DNA from: Cristatella mucedo
Lineage: Eukaryota; Bryozoa; Phylactolaemata; Cristatellidae
Assembly (NCBI GenBank): GCA_009760855.2
Contig: WPIO01000017.1
Location: 5,537,001 to 5,601,000, forward strand
Reading direction: 5' to 3'
DNA: 64,000 nt
Position numbers and translations under genes: made by a program. The notes below the pieces were generated by a model. The model was given only the letters and a program-made list of their open reading frames with translations. It did no database searches and had not been told where the DNA came from. Below, piece after piece: positions 1-12,100 of this stretch (its first letter is position 1; each line of letters opens with the position of its first letter).

Positions 1-2065
1 GGCATCGGCACTGACAATTACCAGCTTTTGTGGGTCGAAATAGGCTACTTCTGGTGCCTTAGTCAAAAGTAACTTCGCTTCCCGGAATGCTTTCCTCTGG
101 CTATGCCCCCAGTAACTTACTGAGTCAGATTGGAGGAGTTTGTTTAGTGGTATTGAGATAGCGGCCATGTTGAGCGAAAATAGGTCGATGTAGTTCGTCA
201 TCCCAAGGACCAAGGCATCGTTTTAGCTTGGCTAAGTTGGTCGGATCAGGGAGGTTGAGATTGGCTTCTAGTTTGTTGTCTTATGGTCGGACGCAGCCGG
301 CATCAATCAATATCCTAAGAACGCCAAAGTAGGCTGCCGGAAAATACACTTTCTCTATTGAACTTTAGGCCAGACTTTGAAATTTCGGAAATGGAACGAC
401 ACAATCTATCATAATGCTCAGCCACCGTTGATCCTCACAACAAAACAAAACATCGCTCATTTAAATGGCCTAACCTTCGACCTCACCCAAGACGAGATGC
501 ATCAGCCGCTGAAAGATCACTGGCGAGCTGATAATGCTAAAGGGCAGCCGGAGAAAGCAAAAGCGTCCAAACGTGCTATAAATGCCGTTAAGTGAGTGCT
601 CTCACGGGACAACAGACTAGCTCAAAACCTGCTGGACGCATCCAACTAAGGGAACAGCGCAGCACCAACAAGCTTGGGCAAAATTCCATCAAGCGCAAGT
701 AATACGTAACTTTCACGTACCACTCCTTGATTTAAGCGCTTCAAGTCGACATAACGGTGCACTTTGCCGTTGGGCTTCAGGACCGGTACGATTAGAGAGC
801 ACCACTCGGTCGATTCCGAGACAAGTTTTACCTCTCAGCGCCACTATCTATTTTATATGGAATGGTTTTTCCATAACCGAATCAATCCACATGACACGGT
901 GTAAGTTTATGTAATGTATCTCCGTCTGTGACTCCACAAAGCCATAAAGACTACTTGGGTGTTAGGCAGGAAAGTTTTGTATAGCGCACTCACAGCCTAA
1001 GCAGCTTTCGGTGCGCATTCGGTAGCCAACAGACTTCATCTCATGAAGCAAAGAGGAAGTGGAAAACATAGCAGAGTCAGGAGAATAGTTGAGGTAGTGA
1101 GTGGCATGGAAGTAGCAACTCAGGACCACTGCAAATGATGAGCCATAGTCGGCAGCAGGAGAGTAGTTGTCCTTGCATAAGAATTGTGGTATCGAGTTCC
1201 ACTGTCTGGGACCTGCAGAGCTAAAGCTTCTGTCGCCATAAACGGTCTTTACGCAGAAAAATGGAACAGATTTACTTCGTAACTTGCAACGCATGGCGTA
1301 GTAGTCAAACTTTCGGCCGATATTGAAACGGTGGTGGCATGCCGGACAGCGCCCAAGAGTGTGACCCGAGTTGCAATTCCGGCAGCTGTTCGCTCCCTCT
1401 TCATCTTCGGGCCATCTAGCTCTCACATGGTCTGTGCGGTTACTAGCGTCCAAAACTCCAGGGCTCAGGACAGCCTGTGGACTGCGATCTCCGACGAATG
1501 GCAGAGACGTCTGAAACCGGGTCTGACAAACTTGGTTGCGACATCACCGACTCCGTCTGATGCACATTTTGTACAGCCACAGTTAACATGAGGTCGGCGA
1601 TTAGTTGCAGCGTCTCAGAAAGCTTGTCCGACAAGTCCATAAAGAGGCAATCTCGGATCAACTCTTCTTTCATCGAGCCGTGCTCTCAGTGTGAAATAAA
1701 AAACAAAATCATCTAGTGCACGTATGAATGCCTCGGTTGACTCAACCGAATGTTGACAGCGGCGGTTAAAGATAGCCCGATCTTCGATGATATTCCGGTA
1801 TGCGGTATGAAGTAATCAAATTTGCTCAGGATGACGTCAAACGTCATCACTTGGTCGACCTCATAGTTAAAGGAGTAGAATATCGCTTCGGCTTGTGCTC
1901 CCATGGCGTTCATAAATGTATTTATCTGTACCTCCTGAACCTCTCAGTTTCGTAGCGGTCACGTAATGCCGAAAGCGGTTATGCCACGCCGGCCATAACG
2001 CCGGCTCGTCAAACGTATACTCCGCTGGAGGGCTGCACTTAGCCTAATCTTGAGCCTTGTTGAGA
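1..2065 (-). mobile_element. Decayed Ty3/gypsy retrotransposon internal region (gag and pol)
   Basis: Read on the - strand from about 2060 down, gag is recognisable: WHNRFRHYVTATKL, then MGAQAEAIFYSFNYE and SKFDYFIP (1913-1780), KLSETLQLIADLMLTVAVQNV (about 1673-1560) and a CCHC knuckle CRNCNSGHTLGRCPAC (about 1385-1340). Pol follows: the RT start TEWCSLIVPVLKPNGKVHRYV (about 830-740) and the RT-to-RNase H region with LGMTNYIDLFSLNMAAI and LTKAPEVAYFDPQKLVIVSADA (about 235-1). Stops and frame breaks make it defective. It continues past the left edge. A LINE-A fragment interrupts it. Confidence 0.82.
905..1278 (-). mobile_element. LINE-A 3' fragment inside gypsy gag/pol
   Basis: The - strand translation has KTVYGDRSFSSAGPRQWNS and [20 protein letters not shown], the C-terminal end of an L2/CR1-like ORF2, matching the copies at 24.5 and 60.7 kb. 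The element ends in ACATT-like repeats near 905. It is 5' truncated and joined in frame to the gag zinc knuckle. Confidence 0.8.
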
Positions 2066-2154
2066 TTTAGGGCGATACTCTAGAATCTCGCAGCTGCCTC
2101 CATATAATCAAAAGCCTCTAGCATATGGACAATGCACATTTTTGGCAGCCACGT

Positions 2155-2595
2155 TAAGTTTTCGACCCAAGCAGCAGGCCGAACGTGGCCTTTCCTGATT
2201 GAACACGTTGTTGTGGCTCCGTCCCTGCTGCTCTGATATCACACGAAGGTCTTGCATTTAAATATTCAATTTTAACTATGAGAGTGAATTTTTCATCTAC
2301 ATATGCAAATTCAAAGTATCTCCTTTTTTGACACTCACCCTTGCTGTATCGCGATTTACCAACCATCAATACATAATGAAAGACTCAATGTAACTGTGAC
2401 TTCAGGGAATATCCAAACAACCTGGCTTTTATATGCGTAGATAGTGCCAGGCAGGCCGAGCACAGCGAGTCCTTCACCTCGGAGTAAAACGGACGTTAGC
2501 TGGAGTAGTTGCGAACTCGAATAATGCTCATATTCGGCAAAAGAGTGCAAACTGCTTCCTTGAATACAGGGCTTCGTCATTCTGAGCCTACCCTG
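2155..2595 (-). mobile_element. Candidate 5' LTR of the gypsy element
   Basis: This stretch lies just upstream of gag on the - strand and holds TATAAAAG (2433-2426). A possible primer-binding site, tggctgcc on the - strand, sits at about 2151-2143, where one would expect it. The LTR ends are not proven, since the second LTR is off the window. Confidence 0.45.
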
Positions 2596-2650
2596 AGGCC
2601 GCCATGCTCAGATGCCCGTCCTCGGCGCGAGCAGCAGGCTATTTCATTCT

Positions 2651-2711
2651 ACTCGTCGCTTGATCGCCTCGACCGGGCTTCCTGCCCGGTCGAGGCGATC
2701 AAGCGACGAGT
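2651..2711. repeat. Perfect 28-bp inverted repeat with 5-base loop
   Basis: Arms 2651-2678 and 2684-2711 are perfectly complementary around the loop ttcct. No coding frame or known element explains it. It lies 3.4 kb upstream of Wnt6. Confidence 0.95.
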
Positions 2712-3900
2712 TGCAGTTGGTCGAAACGATATCGCGACATCGCATGAGTCGAATCGACATTCCGTCCATTGGCACGCGTTCACCCGAAACCATAGCGACG
2801 AGCGCCAGGCCAAGTCGAGTGGCAGCAGCTCGTCGGCAGCAACTCACGAGGCGAGCTCGTAGAGACAGCGACAATGGCGGTATTTGTGTATGCAGTGGCA
2901 CACACGAAGATCGAATAAAAAATACGGCAGGCAGTAGCTAAAATAGTAATATGATATGGTTTTCTATTACTTGCTATTATATTTAAGAAAACAGAATCTC
3001 TTCCGGGCACTTTACGCAATGGAAAGCATCAGCTTTCGGCGCTTGACATGCGCAGGCACGCGTTGACTGCTCTCGCCGTCGCCATCGATGTGTCACGTTC
3101 CGGATGGAGGCGCGGCCGAGCCGTGGCTTCGACCTTGTCTGCTGCCGGCCCGCTGTCGAGAGACATCTGCTGCTGCTGCTGCCGTCGCTGTCACACTCTC
3201 ATCGCTGAGAGGAACGGTCATCGCTCAATGAGTGGGCGAGCTTTATGGATGCGTAATCTCCGTAGCGATAGCAGCCGCGGTTGCAACCGGGAAGAAGGCT
3301 CTCTACAGCCCCAAGGCTTGTACGAGGCTGCACCTGCTGCACCTTGCAAGCGGCTCTCTGCCGCGCCAGACATGCGGCAGGGCACCGACATAACGAGAGA
3401 GGCTAAACATAACGCAGCCAGACTCTCACCGAGTGAGCCAGGCCTGATCTTCGCAAGGTCAGGCCGCTTGAACTGCTCGCGTTGCTTGGCCGACAAAGAG
3501 GGCCGGCATAAGAGAAACATGAAACGCGCTGCAACTGAATGGAGGCAAATCGCTCGGCGTGCAGCTGCTTGAAAATAATTACCCAACTCGAAGAAATAAC
3601 CTTAGCACGAGATACCTCCATTTTCAGAGTCGGGACGCCAAAATTGCTATGAAAACGAAGCATTGAGTCCGCTGTACCACTGAAGCGTCCAGCGTCTTCG
3701 GAAGTCGACGAAGGAGAACAGCAGACCCAATAATATACTTTGCGACTCTCCAGGACCAGGATCGGCCATGGCGGTTTCATGCTCTTGCTTTGCTTCCTGC
3801 ATTTGCTAATACTCTGCCAGCCGTATGGTCAATTCTATTTTTTGCTGTTCGCGATTGCTCGCACAATCCAAAACACAGCGAAACATATACACGAAACGCG
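2712..3900. other. Unassigned sequence upstream of Wnt6
   Basis: I see no recognisable gene or repeat family here. A 174-codon open frame (3048-3572 +) has no family features, and an overlapping frame exists on the other strand. Confidence 0.5.
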
Positions 3901-3904
3901 TAGA

Positions 3905-3962
3905 TATAATAATAGTAAAAATACATTTGTATGGCGTCCTCAGAGAACTTAATCTCTTTCTT

Positions 3963-3965
<3 letters not shown>
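3905..3965 (-). mobile_element. LINE-B 3' terminus (outer part of a split copy)
   Basis: The stem-loop side (tcctcagagaacttaatctc) with adjacent A/T-rich tail matches the LINE-B end. It is separated from its continuation at about 4155 by microsatellite and a SINE. Confidence 0.6.

Positions 3966-4018
<53 letters not shown>
3962..4018. repeat. (CT)n then (TA)n microsatellite
   Basis: Pyrimidine dinucleotides grade into TA repeats between the LINE-B end and the type-2 SINE tail. Confidence 0.9.
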
Positions 4019-4152
4019 ATTTATTTGTATAGCGCCCCAAGAGAACTTAATCTCTATTCAGACGCTTAACATATGCCTTGGGGCTCGAGCCCACGACCTC
4101 AGTCAGACCTTGGTCGGGGCGAGCACCTTAACCACTGTACTAAACCAGCTCG
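4019..4152 (-). mobile_element. Type-2 SINE (tRNA-like head, LINE-B-like tail)
   Basis: On the - strand the head starts gccgagctggtttagtacag and has a B-box-like gggctcgagcc. The tail has the stem-loop ending ttggggcgctatacaaat. It splits LINE-B at 3905-4395. Confidence 0.7.
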
Positions 4153-4395
4153 GCAAGGCACTCTACATATGCTGCAGATTAAGCAAGGTCGAATGGTTAG
4201 TGGTAGCATGCTCAATCACAACAAGCATTGCATGGTTAGAGGTGACATGCACAGGGTCAGCATGCACATTTAGTTAGTGGCATCATGCACAGTGTCAGCA
4301 CACGCATAACCACACAAAGGACGAATCGAAAGCGCCCACTAAATGCTGCGATAAATCGATGCGCTTTTAACTTCTTTTGTAAATGTCGTTAAGTG
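4153..4395 (-). mobile_element. LINE-B 3' region (inner part of a split copy)
   Basis: Contains the recurrent 3' UTR words gtgacatgcacagggtcagc and cacagtgtcagca seen in all LINE-B ends, followed by the end of the coding part (aaatgtcgttaag). Confidence 0.7.
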
Positions 4396-4590
4396 TAATG
4401 GACGTCACGAAAGAGCCTAAGACAGCATAAAGTGTGCATATGTTATAGCAAGGCATCGGAACCGATGGATCGCAGCGTGCAGCCTCTGGCCCAGCGGCTG
4501 CTGCGCTCAGAATGCCAATCTCCCACGACATCGATGGAGACGTAGAGAGAAAGAGTGTATGTGTGTGTGTTCGCTCGCGCGAGAGCTCGC

Positions 4591-4712
<122 letters not shown>

Positions 4713-6087
4713 CAAAGGAAGATTCCTGGGCGAAAGAGGAGCACCAATGGAAAGAGAGGCAAAGATGAGAGTGAAGGAAGTTGAATGAAGAGCTGGTAAA
4801 GAAGAGAGCGAAGGGAAAAGTGGATATAAAGAAGGAGAGTGTAGGGGGGAGAGAGAGAGAGAGTGAGGAAGGATGGAGAAGGGAAGGAAGGATAAAGAGA
4901 GACGGAGGGCGAAAGGTTAGAGAGAAGGCGAGAGAGGAAAGGGGGAATGTATGCATGCACCTACGCGCGTGTTTACGTGTGTGCGTGCTTACCGGCGAGA
5001 CGTTCAGTTAACATCCACTCAATCGTCGTCAGGCCAGCCTAGTGTATGTGCGAACGCTACGGCTTCCTCAGGATAGCCTTTGAATGAGTCCCGTATTCAG
5101 GCAAGCCTCATTTGAAATGGCCGTCCATTGTGTTAATTAAATTTTTTGATGAACCGGCTTTGTAGAAACTGGCGCACAGCCGCGATACGATCTCCGGCTT
5201 GCGAGTTGCAGGCGGCCGATTAGCGGCTAACAACGCCTCCACCAGCCTCGCTGACGTTGCGAGCGTAGACCGGAGCGGCACGCCGCGAACCTGAAGCCTG
5301 GTCTTTCGATGGCTGCAGTTGTCGCGTGGATGCAGGCGGCGAGGCTGTACTGACGGCGCGAACTAAGGAGTGTGCAGGAGGAGGTGCTGTCAGCTGCCGC
5401 GAGTTTAACTTCGCTGCAAACCGAAGCGCCCACCAGTTGGAGCCTCTCGGCTGCTGCTGCTGCTGCTGCTACTGGGGTACCGCGGTAGGTCGGGCTGCGG
5501 CGGCGACGTCGAGGCTTCTGACGCAGCGCGCCGCCGCCGCCGCCGCCGGAGCCGCCGAATGCCGACCGTCGCAGGTCGTCCCGGCTCTGCACGGATAGCT
5601 TTCCCTCGGGTGTCTTTTCAGGCGCACCACACCGCTTCGCCGCTGGTCGTTAGCAGCGACACATATATCACTTACTGACGGAGGGGGAAGGTCGGTAGTC
5701 TTAATTGGTTATGCTAGTCGACGTTTCGCAGACGCGCCCGCGCCCGCGGTCGGACCCTCGTCTGGACGCTCTGCGGGATGTTAGTAACTGATTGGCATAT
5801 TTGCGACCGGCCAATCAACAAAACCCTGATTTATTTACGCCACTGTAATCCGGCGGCGCTGGGGCGCGCTCCACTCAGTCTCCTCAGCAGCTTTTCTCTA
5901 GGTAGAGAGCCGACCTATGAGCGGCGACATGAAAGACCACCGCCGCCGCCGCTGCTGCTGCCCTCCGAGATCCGCCGCCGTCGTCGCCGCCGCTCCAGCG
6001 AGCACGAGCACCGTGACCAGCGAGCGGTAGCAGCAGCAGCCGCCGCTGCGCGCGCACGGCGGCGTTTCACGGCCCGAACTGATCGCG

Positions 6088-6182
6088 ATGCGTCTACGGT
6101 CGCCGTTGTCGCCGCCGAACGTCGAAGCACGTCGCCTCTTCTTTCTTCTCGCGCTTTTGGAGTACGGCATGGCCGCGACCAG
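6088..6182 (+). CDS. Wnt6: Wnt6 coding exon 1 (signal peptide)
   Basis: The ATG at 6088 is the first in frame after a TAG at 6028-6030. It opens 31 codons plus two bases, ending at the donor gtgagc (6183). The peptide has a basic, Pro-rich n-region and a hydrophobic core [17 protein letters not shown], as in a signal peptide. The phase-2 donor matches the phase-2 acceptor of exon 2. The conserved WW pair seen at this junction in many Wnts is absent. Inferred from sequence; transcript data would settle it. Confidence 0.7.
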
Positions 6183-8402
6183 GTGAGCCGCTCGCGCATG
6201 GCCGCACTCGGCGGTACGTGAGCCCGGGCCTCGTGCAGGGCGATCGCCGACGCTGCGTGGACGCTGGCGCTGCAGAGAGCGGAACCGGCGGCGCTCTGCA
6301 AAATGCTACACTGTTTATATTTATGTGCCCAATAAGAACTGTGTAAACACAGCCGATGAAAACTGCCGCCGGACTGGTGCGGCGGCAGGGGCGGCGGCGG
6401 CGGTGGAGGCGGCGGCGGCGGCAGGTCCAATGATAGCCGACCCGGCTGCTGTCGCAGGCCTCGGCCGCTGCGAGGCACGGCCGTCGAGCGGCCTCTCTGC
6501 TTCTCGCCTCCCGCTTCTCGCCTCTCCAACGGCTCGGCTCGCTGGGGCGGAGGCTGCGGCGACACGGACCCGTGAGATCGCTCCTGCGGGTTCGGTCGGT
6601 CGCCGAGAATGAGGCGAGGCGTCGCGATCGAAATCTCGCGTCGCGTGCGTCGCCGCCAGCCGCCTCGAGACCATCGACGGAGGCCGCGGCGAGACGGCGT
6701 CTCGCATTGCCATCCAGGCTCGGCGAGCGCCTCTGGCTGCCTTCAAACAGTCGCGGCGGGCGAGCGCCATGAGAAGGGTTCTCTTCCGGTCCTGTGGCGC
6801 GGAGGGGAGAGAGGGTAGGGGCCGTCGCTGCCGCCTCTCTACGCTGTACCGCTCACGCCAGCGCCCGCGCCCGCGGACAGACAGCGGGGGGGGGGGGGGG
6901 GGAGCTTCCAAGCAGAGCCAAGCAGCCGCGAGCTCATTACCTGCGACATGCGCCTTCATTCCACCCCGCCGAGCGAAATTCGTCCACGGCCGCTGAGCGG
7001 CTTCGTCTGCTCATTTGTGGCGGCCGCGCCGGCGCCGGCAGGCAGGCACGCCTGCCACGCTTGTCTTCTAGCATTCGGGGTATTGGCGCGTTATCGTATA
7101 CGCAGAGACAAACTTGTGACACTAAGATAAATAGAGAACCGATCAGGGCATGCCGTCTCAAGTGGTGACGTCTGTTTAGGTTGCCCCTACTGCTACAAAG
7201 AGTCTGACCGAATTTAGTACCTCTTCCTCTCTCATTTCGTGCGTTCTCTGTCTTCTCACTCTCTGTCTATCCCTCGCTCCCTCCCTCACTCCCTCTCTCA
7301 CTCTGTCTGTCTGTCTCTGTCTCTCTCTCGCTCCTCCCCCTCTCTCTTCCTCTCTCTCTGCTGCAGCAGGAACTCTCTTCCCGGGCGAAGGCTCAGTAAT
7401 CAGTCTGACGGCAGTCGCTGGAGAGCTTCCGGAGATTGAGCGGTGCAACGTCTGCGGACCTCAGTTCGCGCGCTGCCGGTGCTGCGCTAGCTGCTGGCGA
7501 GTGCTCGCTCGGCGACTCGGCGGAGGCGTCGTCGTCGTCGTCGTCGCGCGGCAGAGGCATTCGCCGCCGAAGCGCCCCCATCAGACGGCTCCTTCCGATC
7601 GCATGCAGGGCAGCTGCTGCGAGCGGAGGAGGCGGCGTCGGCGGCGAGACGCACGGCTACGCGCTCGACGCAAACAGCGTGTGCAGGCGCAAGAAGAGCG
7701 GGGACGGCGTTGGCGGCGCGGCGAGCGCCTCGGAGCTGTGCCGCAGCCAGCCCGAGCTCGCGTCCGAGGTGGCCGCCGGCGCCAGCCGCGGACTGGACGA
7801 GTGCCAGCACCAGTTCCGAGAGCGCCAGTGGAACTGCACCACGACGCACAGGAGCTTCAGCAAGGTGCTCAAGACAGGTGAGCGGGCGCGCCGACCGGCG
7901 GACGGCGTGCGCTGCGGCGACCGTCCGGCTGGCGGCGGCTGCTGTGCAGTTCGCACCGCCGCCGCCGCCGCCGAGCGAGGCGGACGAGGAGGAGGTGGTG
8001 GAGAGGCGGCGACTCGCGTTCGCTCTGTTTCTTCATCTCTTTCGAGCAGAGAGACAGGAGTCTCTCCGGAACAGGGTTGCCTCTTCGTGCGCGGCGGACA
8101 GCATGCGCCCGCAGCTCTCTCTCGAGGCTCAAGGCAGCACGCTCGGCGGAGCCTCGAGCGAAGCGTGCGAGCTGTTCGCTAGAGGGGGGGGGGAGCAATT
8201 TTCAAATTTGCTCGATTTGGTGTCGCACGAATTTTCGCTATCCTGCCCTTCGAGCTCCTCTTAGTCGTGGCAGGAAAAATGTCTGCTTCGAGTGCCGAGC
8301 CCACGAAACGTGCTAATAATGATAGCCGCAGTCGGCGTATTCGCTCTAGATGTTACAGGCAGCTTAGTCCCGCCGTACTGGCTGTCAATGTCGCGTGATG
8401 TC

Positions 8403-8485
<83 letters not shown>

Positions 8486-9104
8486 CGCTCACTGTGCGTC
8501 CTTATACTGTCAGGCGCTAACCGGCCAGGCACCTAATCAGGCTAAGCATCGCCAATAATAGCTGTCACGGGATGGCATCTCGTGACGTACTGACGACTGG
8601 AAGCCGTCGAAGTAAGCTAGCGTCAATTCAGACTGCAGGGGTGTGCTATTTTTGAGAACTTGACTTCTTTATAACTCATTAAATTCCAAAGCTTATGTTG
8701 GTTTCTGCCAGCGACTGGCCTTTGAAGCATTAGCTCTATTCATCAGTGGTTAACCGATTGAAGGCGATAAACCCACTCGCCACATGATACTTCGCTTGTC
8801 CTTAACTTTGGTTATTGCTTCTTTTGCACCGAGCTGTAAAGCGTGTGGCTAGAGATTCGGCTCTCTTACTGTGCCATAAAGACTAATTATTGTTATTATT
8901 ATTATTATTATTATTATAGTATCTACAGTTAAACTAACAGGGAGCGTTCAACTTGATCTACTTGAGCCATCGCCGAAAATTAGACATGCAAATGGACTGC
9001 ACCTATATGTATGTTATAGTATGTTTTATGTATGTTATGCTGTGTATATATGTATTGGCATACATACATATTTATCCATATTAAGATATTTTTAGATACA
9101 TATA

Positions 9105-9197
<93 letters not shown>

Positions 9198-12100
9198 TCA
9201 ACCCCCGACTTGCGAAATAGATTGGGACCGGAAAACCTGTCGTAAGTCGAACTTTTGTAAGTCAAAAATGGCATGCGATACGTTCTACTATGAGCCCTCA
9301 GTACCCACAATGCATAGCTGTCAGATCTCTTTTTCTCCCAACTGTTTTCGGCGTTGTCAAATATACTGACCGCATGCTGTGTAGGTTTACTTGGATACAT
9401 TTTGAATTTCAACTTTTTTTTCGTGACCGTGGCCGAATTCGTATCTCCGAATTTGCGTAAGTCAAACCGTCGTGAGTCGGGGGGGGGGTGGCTGACTGAT
9501 GGTTTTGATTCTAACCACTGAGCCTTTTTCTCGCTAGAAAGATTTTAATTCCCGGGAGTTTCAAGGACTTTCAGTGGTCATTCTCTCTCGTAAGTCACTT
9601 CAGAAATACCCAAGTGCTGGCATGTATAGGCAGGCGAGAAGGCAGCTTCTTGTTTTTACCTAAAGATATGCAATCCGCAGAACGATGTCGGAGCTACTGG
9701 CGTGCTTAGGCTTATTATTCAGCTTATTATACAGTTATATATATATATATATATATATGTACATATTATACAGTTGTGCACGGTCGACGATCGTTTGAAG
9801 TTTGGTTTCAAGGTTGGGGTTGCAGGCCCTCATCCCTAGCTGTTCCCTTGCCGTTTCCTCACTAAACTAAATCCAAGAGTAGGAATCAAAACTCATCGTT
9901 TAATACTCATAATCTATCTACTAAGTTAATGCTTACTGATCAGTTAGCTCCATCTAAGTTTGCTTCTCTCCCATCAACAGTGCATTTTCGGGCGCTTTCG
10001 GATGTTTCCATTACGTGTTAATATGATAACAATAATAATACATCGTATACACCCTCAGAGAACTGAATCTCTTGCTGTATGCGTACAGTTTACGGTAGTT
10101 TGCCTTCAAGTGCATTTGAAACGTGCGAGGCTGTTGGCTTCTCACTAAATGGCTATTTACTGGGCGGCGATAGCCCAGAAGGTAAGGTGTTAGCTGTTCA
10201 TCGCCAAGGCCGTGGGCTCGAATCTTGCACTTTTGGGTGACCCTTTATTGCCTACTGCAAGCTGGGGTGGTAGCCGATAAGGCTCTTCTGCAGCTATACA
10301 AATGAGGCTGTCAAATCAGCTAAGGTTTCTTTATATGCACAAGTAACTGTCAAGTGACCAAACGGCTAATGGGGTATTGTTTTCGGGGCTGTGCAAGATA
10401 AGATTCATTCATACGTGCACACACATAGTAGATCCACTCGTGTGTAGTGCACGACCTCGCGAACGGTTCTTAATTGCGTTCTGCGTTTTTTAGCAAGTGA
10501 AAACTGAGCTTAGAGCACGGAGTCTTCAATTGCAGCTCGTTCTCGCTTGGCTAATTCAGCTTTTCTGCTGACGTCTTGCAGCATCTTAGGCGTAGCAGAT
10601 CTCAGTCGGTCCAATGAAGTCCATTTTCGTGAGATCCAGTGCAGCAAGTTACAGGTACGGACACTGTGCCACATTCTGGCCACACTGCCGCCTTACCCAG
10701 AATCTCTCTTAGTGAATCGCTGGTTTCCGTTCAACCTTCCGGCCCGCTCAGATTCGTGTCTACCGGATACAGTGGCGGGCGATGGTCTCGGGTGCTTTAC
10801 GTGCACGATCCGTAAATGCACGCGGGCGCGGGTCTAAATGCATAGACATATGTTGATGCTTGTAATCTTTCAAGTGCGAAATTGAAATACAGTCTTGGGC
10901 TGATGAAAGCGAGGGCCAGCGGCCGCTGGCCCTCGCTTATTCCACGCTCGTTGAGCCGTGCTGGCGAACTAGGTAAGCAATTAAATGAATACTAGCCGAT
11001 TTAATAGCGTCTTTTGTATAGCGACGGAAGAGCCTTTACGACTACGATCACCGCTTTCAGTGGCGATAAAGGATCTCCCACTGCATGATTTGAACCCACG
11101 ACATCTGGACCGAGATCGTGAAATGCAACCGACGTACCAAGTGTACCAGCACAGCTCACCAAGGCGGTTGCTTTTCACGATCTCGGTCCCGAAGTTGTGG
11201 GTTTGAATCCTACGGTGGGCGAATCTTTATCGTTGCTGCAAGCGGCGGTGATAGCCGTAAAGGCTCTTCTGTCGCTATACAAAAGAAGCTGTTAAAATCA
11301 GCCTGTATTTTTTTTTATTGTAGACCTACTATAGGAAGGGTCTGGCATTTTAGCCACACGACTCGACCATCTACTCCTCTATGCGTTTCGAAGGTTCAAG
11401 ATATTCTCTTTCCTCGACCTAATTCTGCCTACACCTATACTTAAAAAATGTGCTGCCGACCCAAAAATGCAGCCTTGTGTCTACGTGGCATTTCTGTCGC
11501 CACCCGACACGAACCTTCCAATGATTGGCAACCTGTGGTCTGGCAGCGTCAAAGTCTGGCACCCACCTTTGCCTCACTCTGGCTATGACTGTGCAGCAGA
11601 AAATGCTGACAGCAACACGAAGTCACGTGACTAGGGCGAATTTCTATGAAGCGACTAGGTCCTGCAGCTTTCCCATGGGCTTTGTATAATTTATCGTTTT
11701 GTATAATTTATCGTTGATAAGAAAACGAAACTCGAGAATCCTGCTGACGGCTCACGGAAGGTCTTTACCCGTTATACCACCTTCAGCCAAGCTGTAGCCC
11801 TTATATTTAAAGGAGGCCACCTGAGTTCCTATAAAGCGAAGCTGCAACCCAACAGGCTACCGTTAATCTCGATACGCATGTTGATGCTCTTCGGACGCAA
11901 TTGACGCAACCCAACCGTTGACACATCGAATTTCACTCTTGAGGGAGGCTACAAATAGCTGCACGTAGAGCTGTTGCTTTCATAATCGTCAATGGACGAT
12001 AGGTACACACTGGTACTTTCGCAGCAGCCAACTATACTTGGAAGTGACCTAGCGAAATCATTCTCTTCGAAAACCGTACTGTGAGTAAGTCCGCATGTCT

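Larger units (their letters stand above)
5200..8200. promoter_or_regulatory. GC/CpG-rich block around Wnt6 exons 1 and 2
   Basis: About 3 kb is clearly richer in GC and CpG than the flanks, with CCG, CTG and CGG runs. It holds Wnt6 exons 1 and 2 and the start of intron 2, so the promoter and 5' UTR probably lie here. Many long open frames on both strands are by-products of the GC content. A poly-G run of about 17 lies at 6886. Confidence 0.55.

Noticed and set aside
7145-7165. Alternative Wnt6 exon 1 ending caagtg/gtgacg
   Set aside because: The phase fits, but no signal peptide or close Met precedes it; exon 6088-6182 has both.
7436-7608. N-terminal extension of Wnt6 exon 2 as a single-exon start
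   Set aside because: There is no in-frame Met and no signal peptide; a good acceptor at 7607-7608 and exon 1 at 6088 explain the start better.
7878-8264. Read-through frames after Wnt6 exon 2
   Set aside because: They follow the donor gtgagc and lose Wnt similarity at once; intronic.
10907-10938. Vector or linker junction
   Set aside because: The palindrome holds a NotI site, but the flanks read as continuous intron with no vector sequence; kept as a finding with this caveat.
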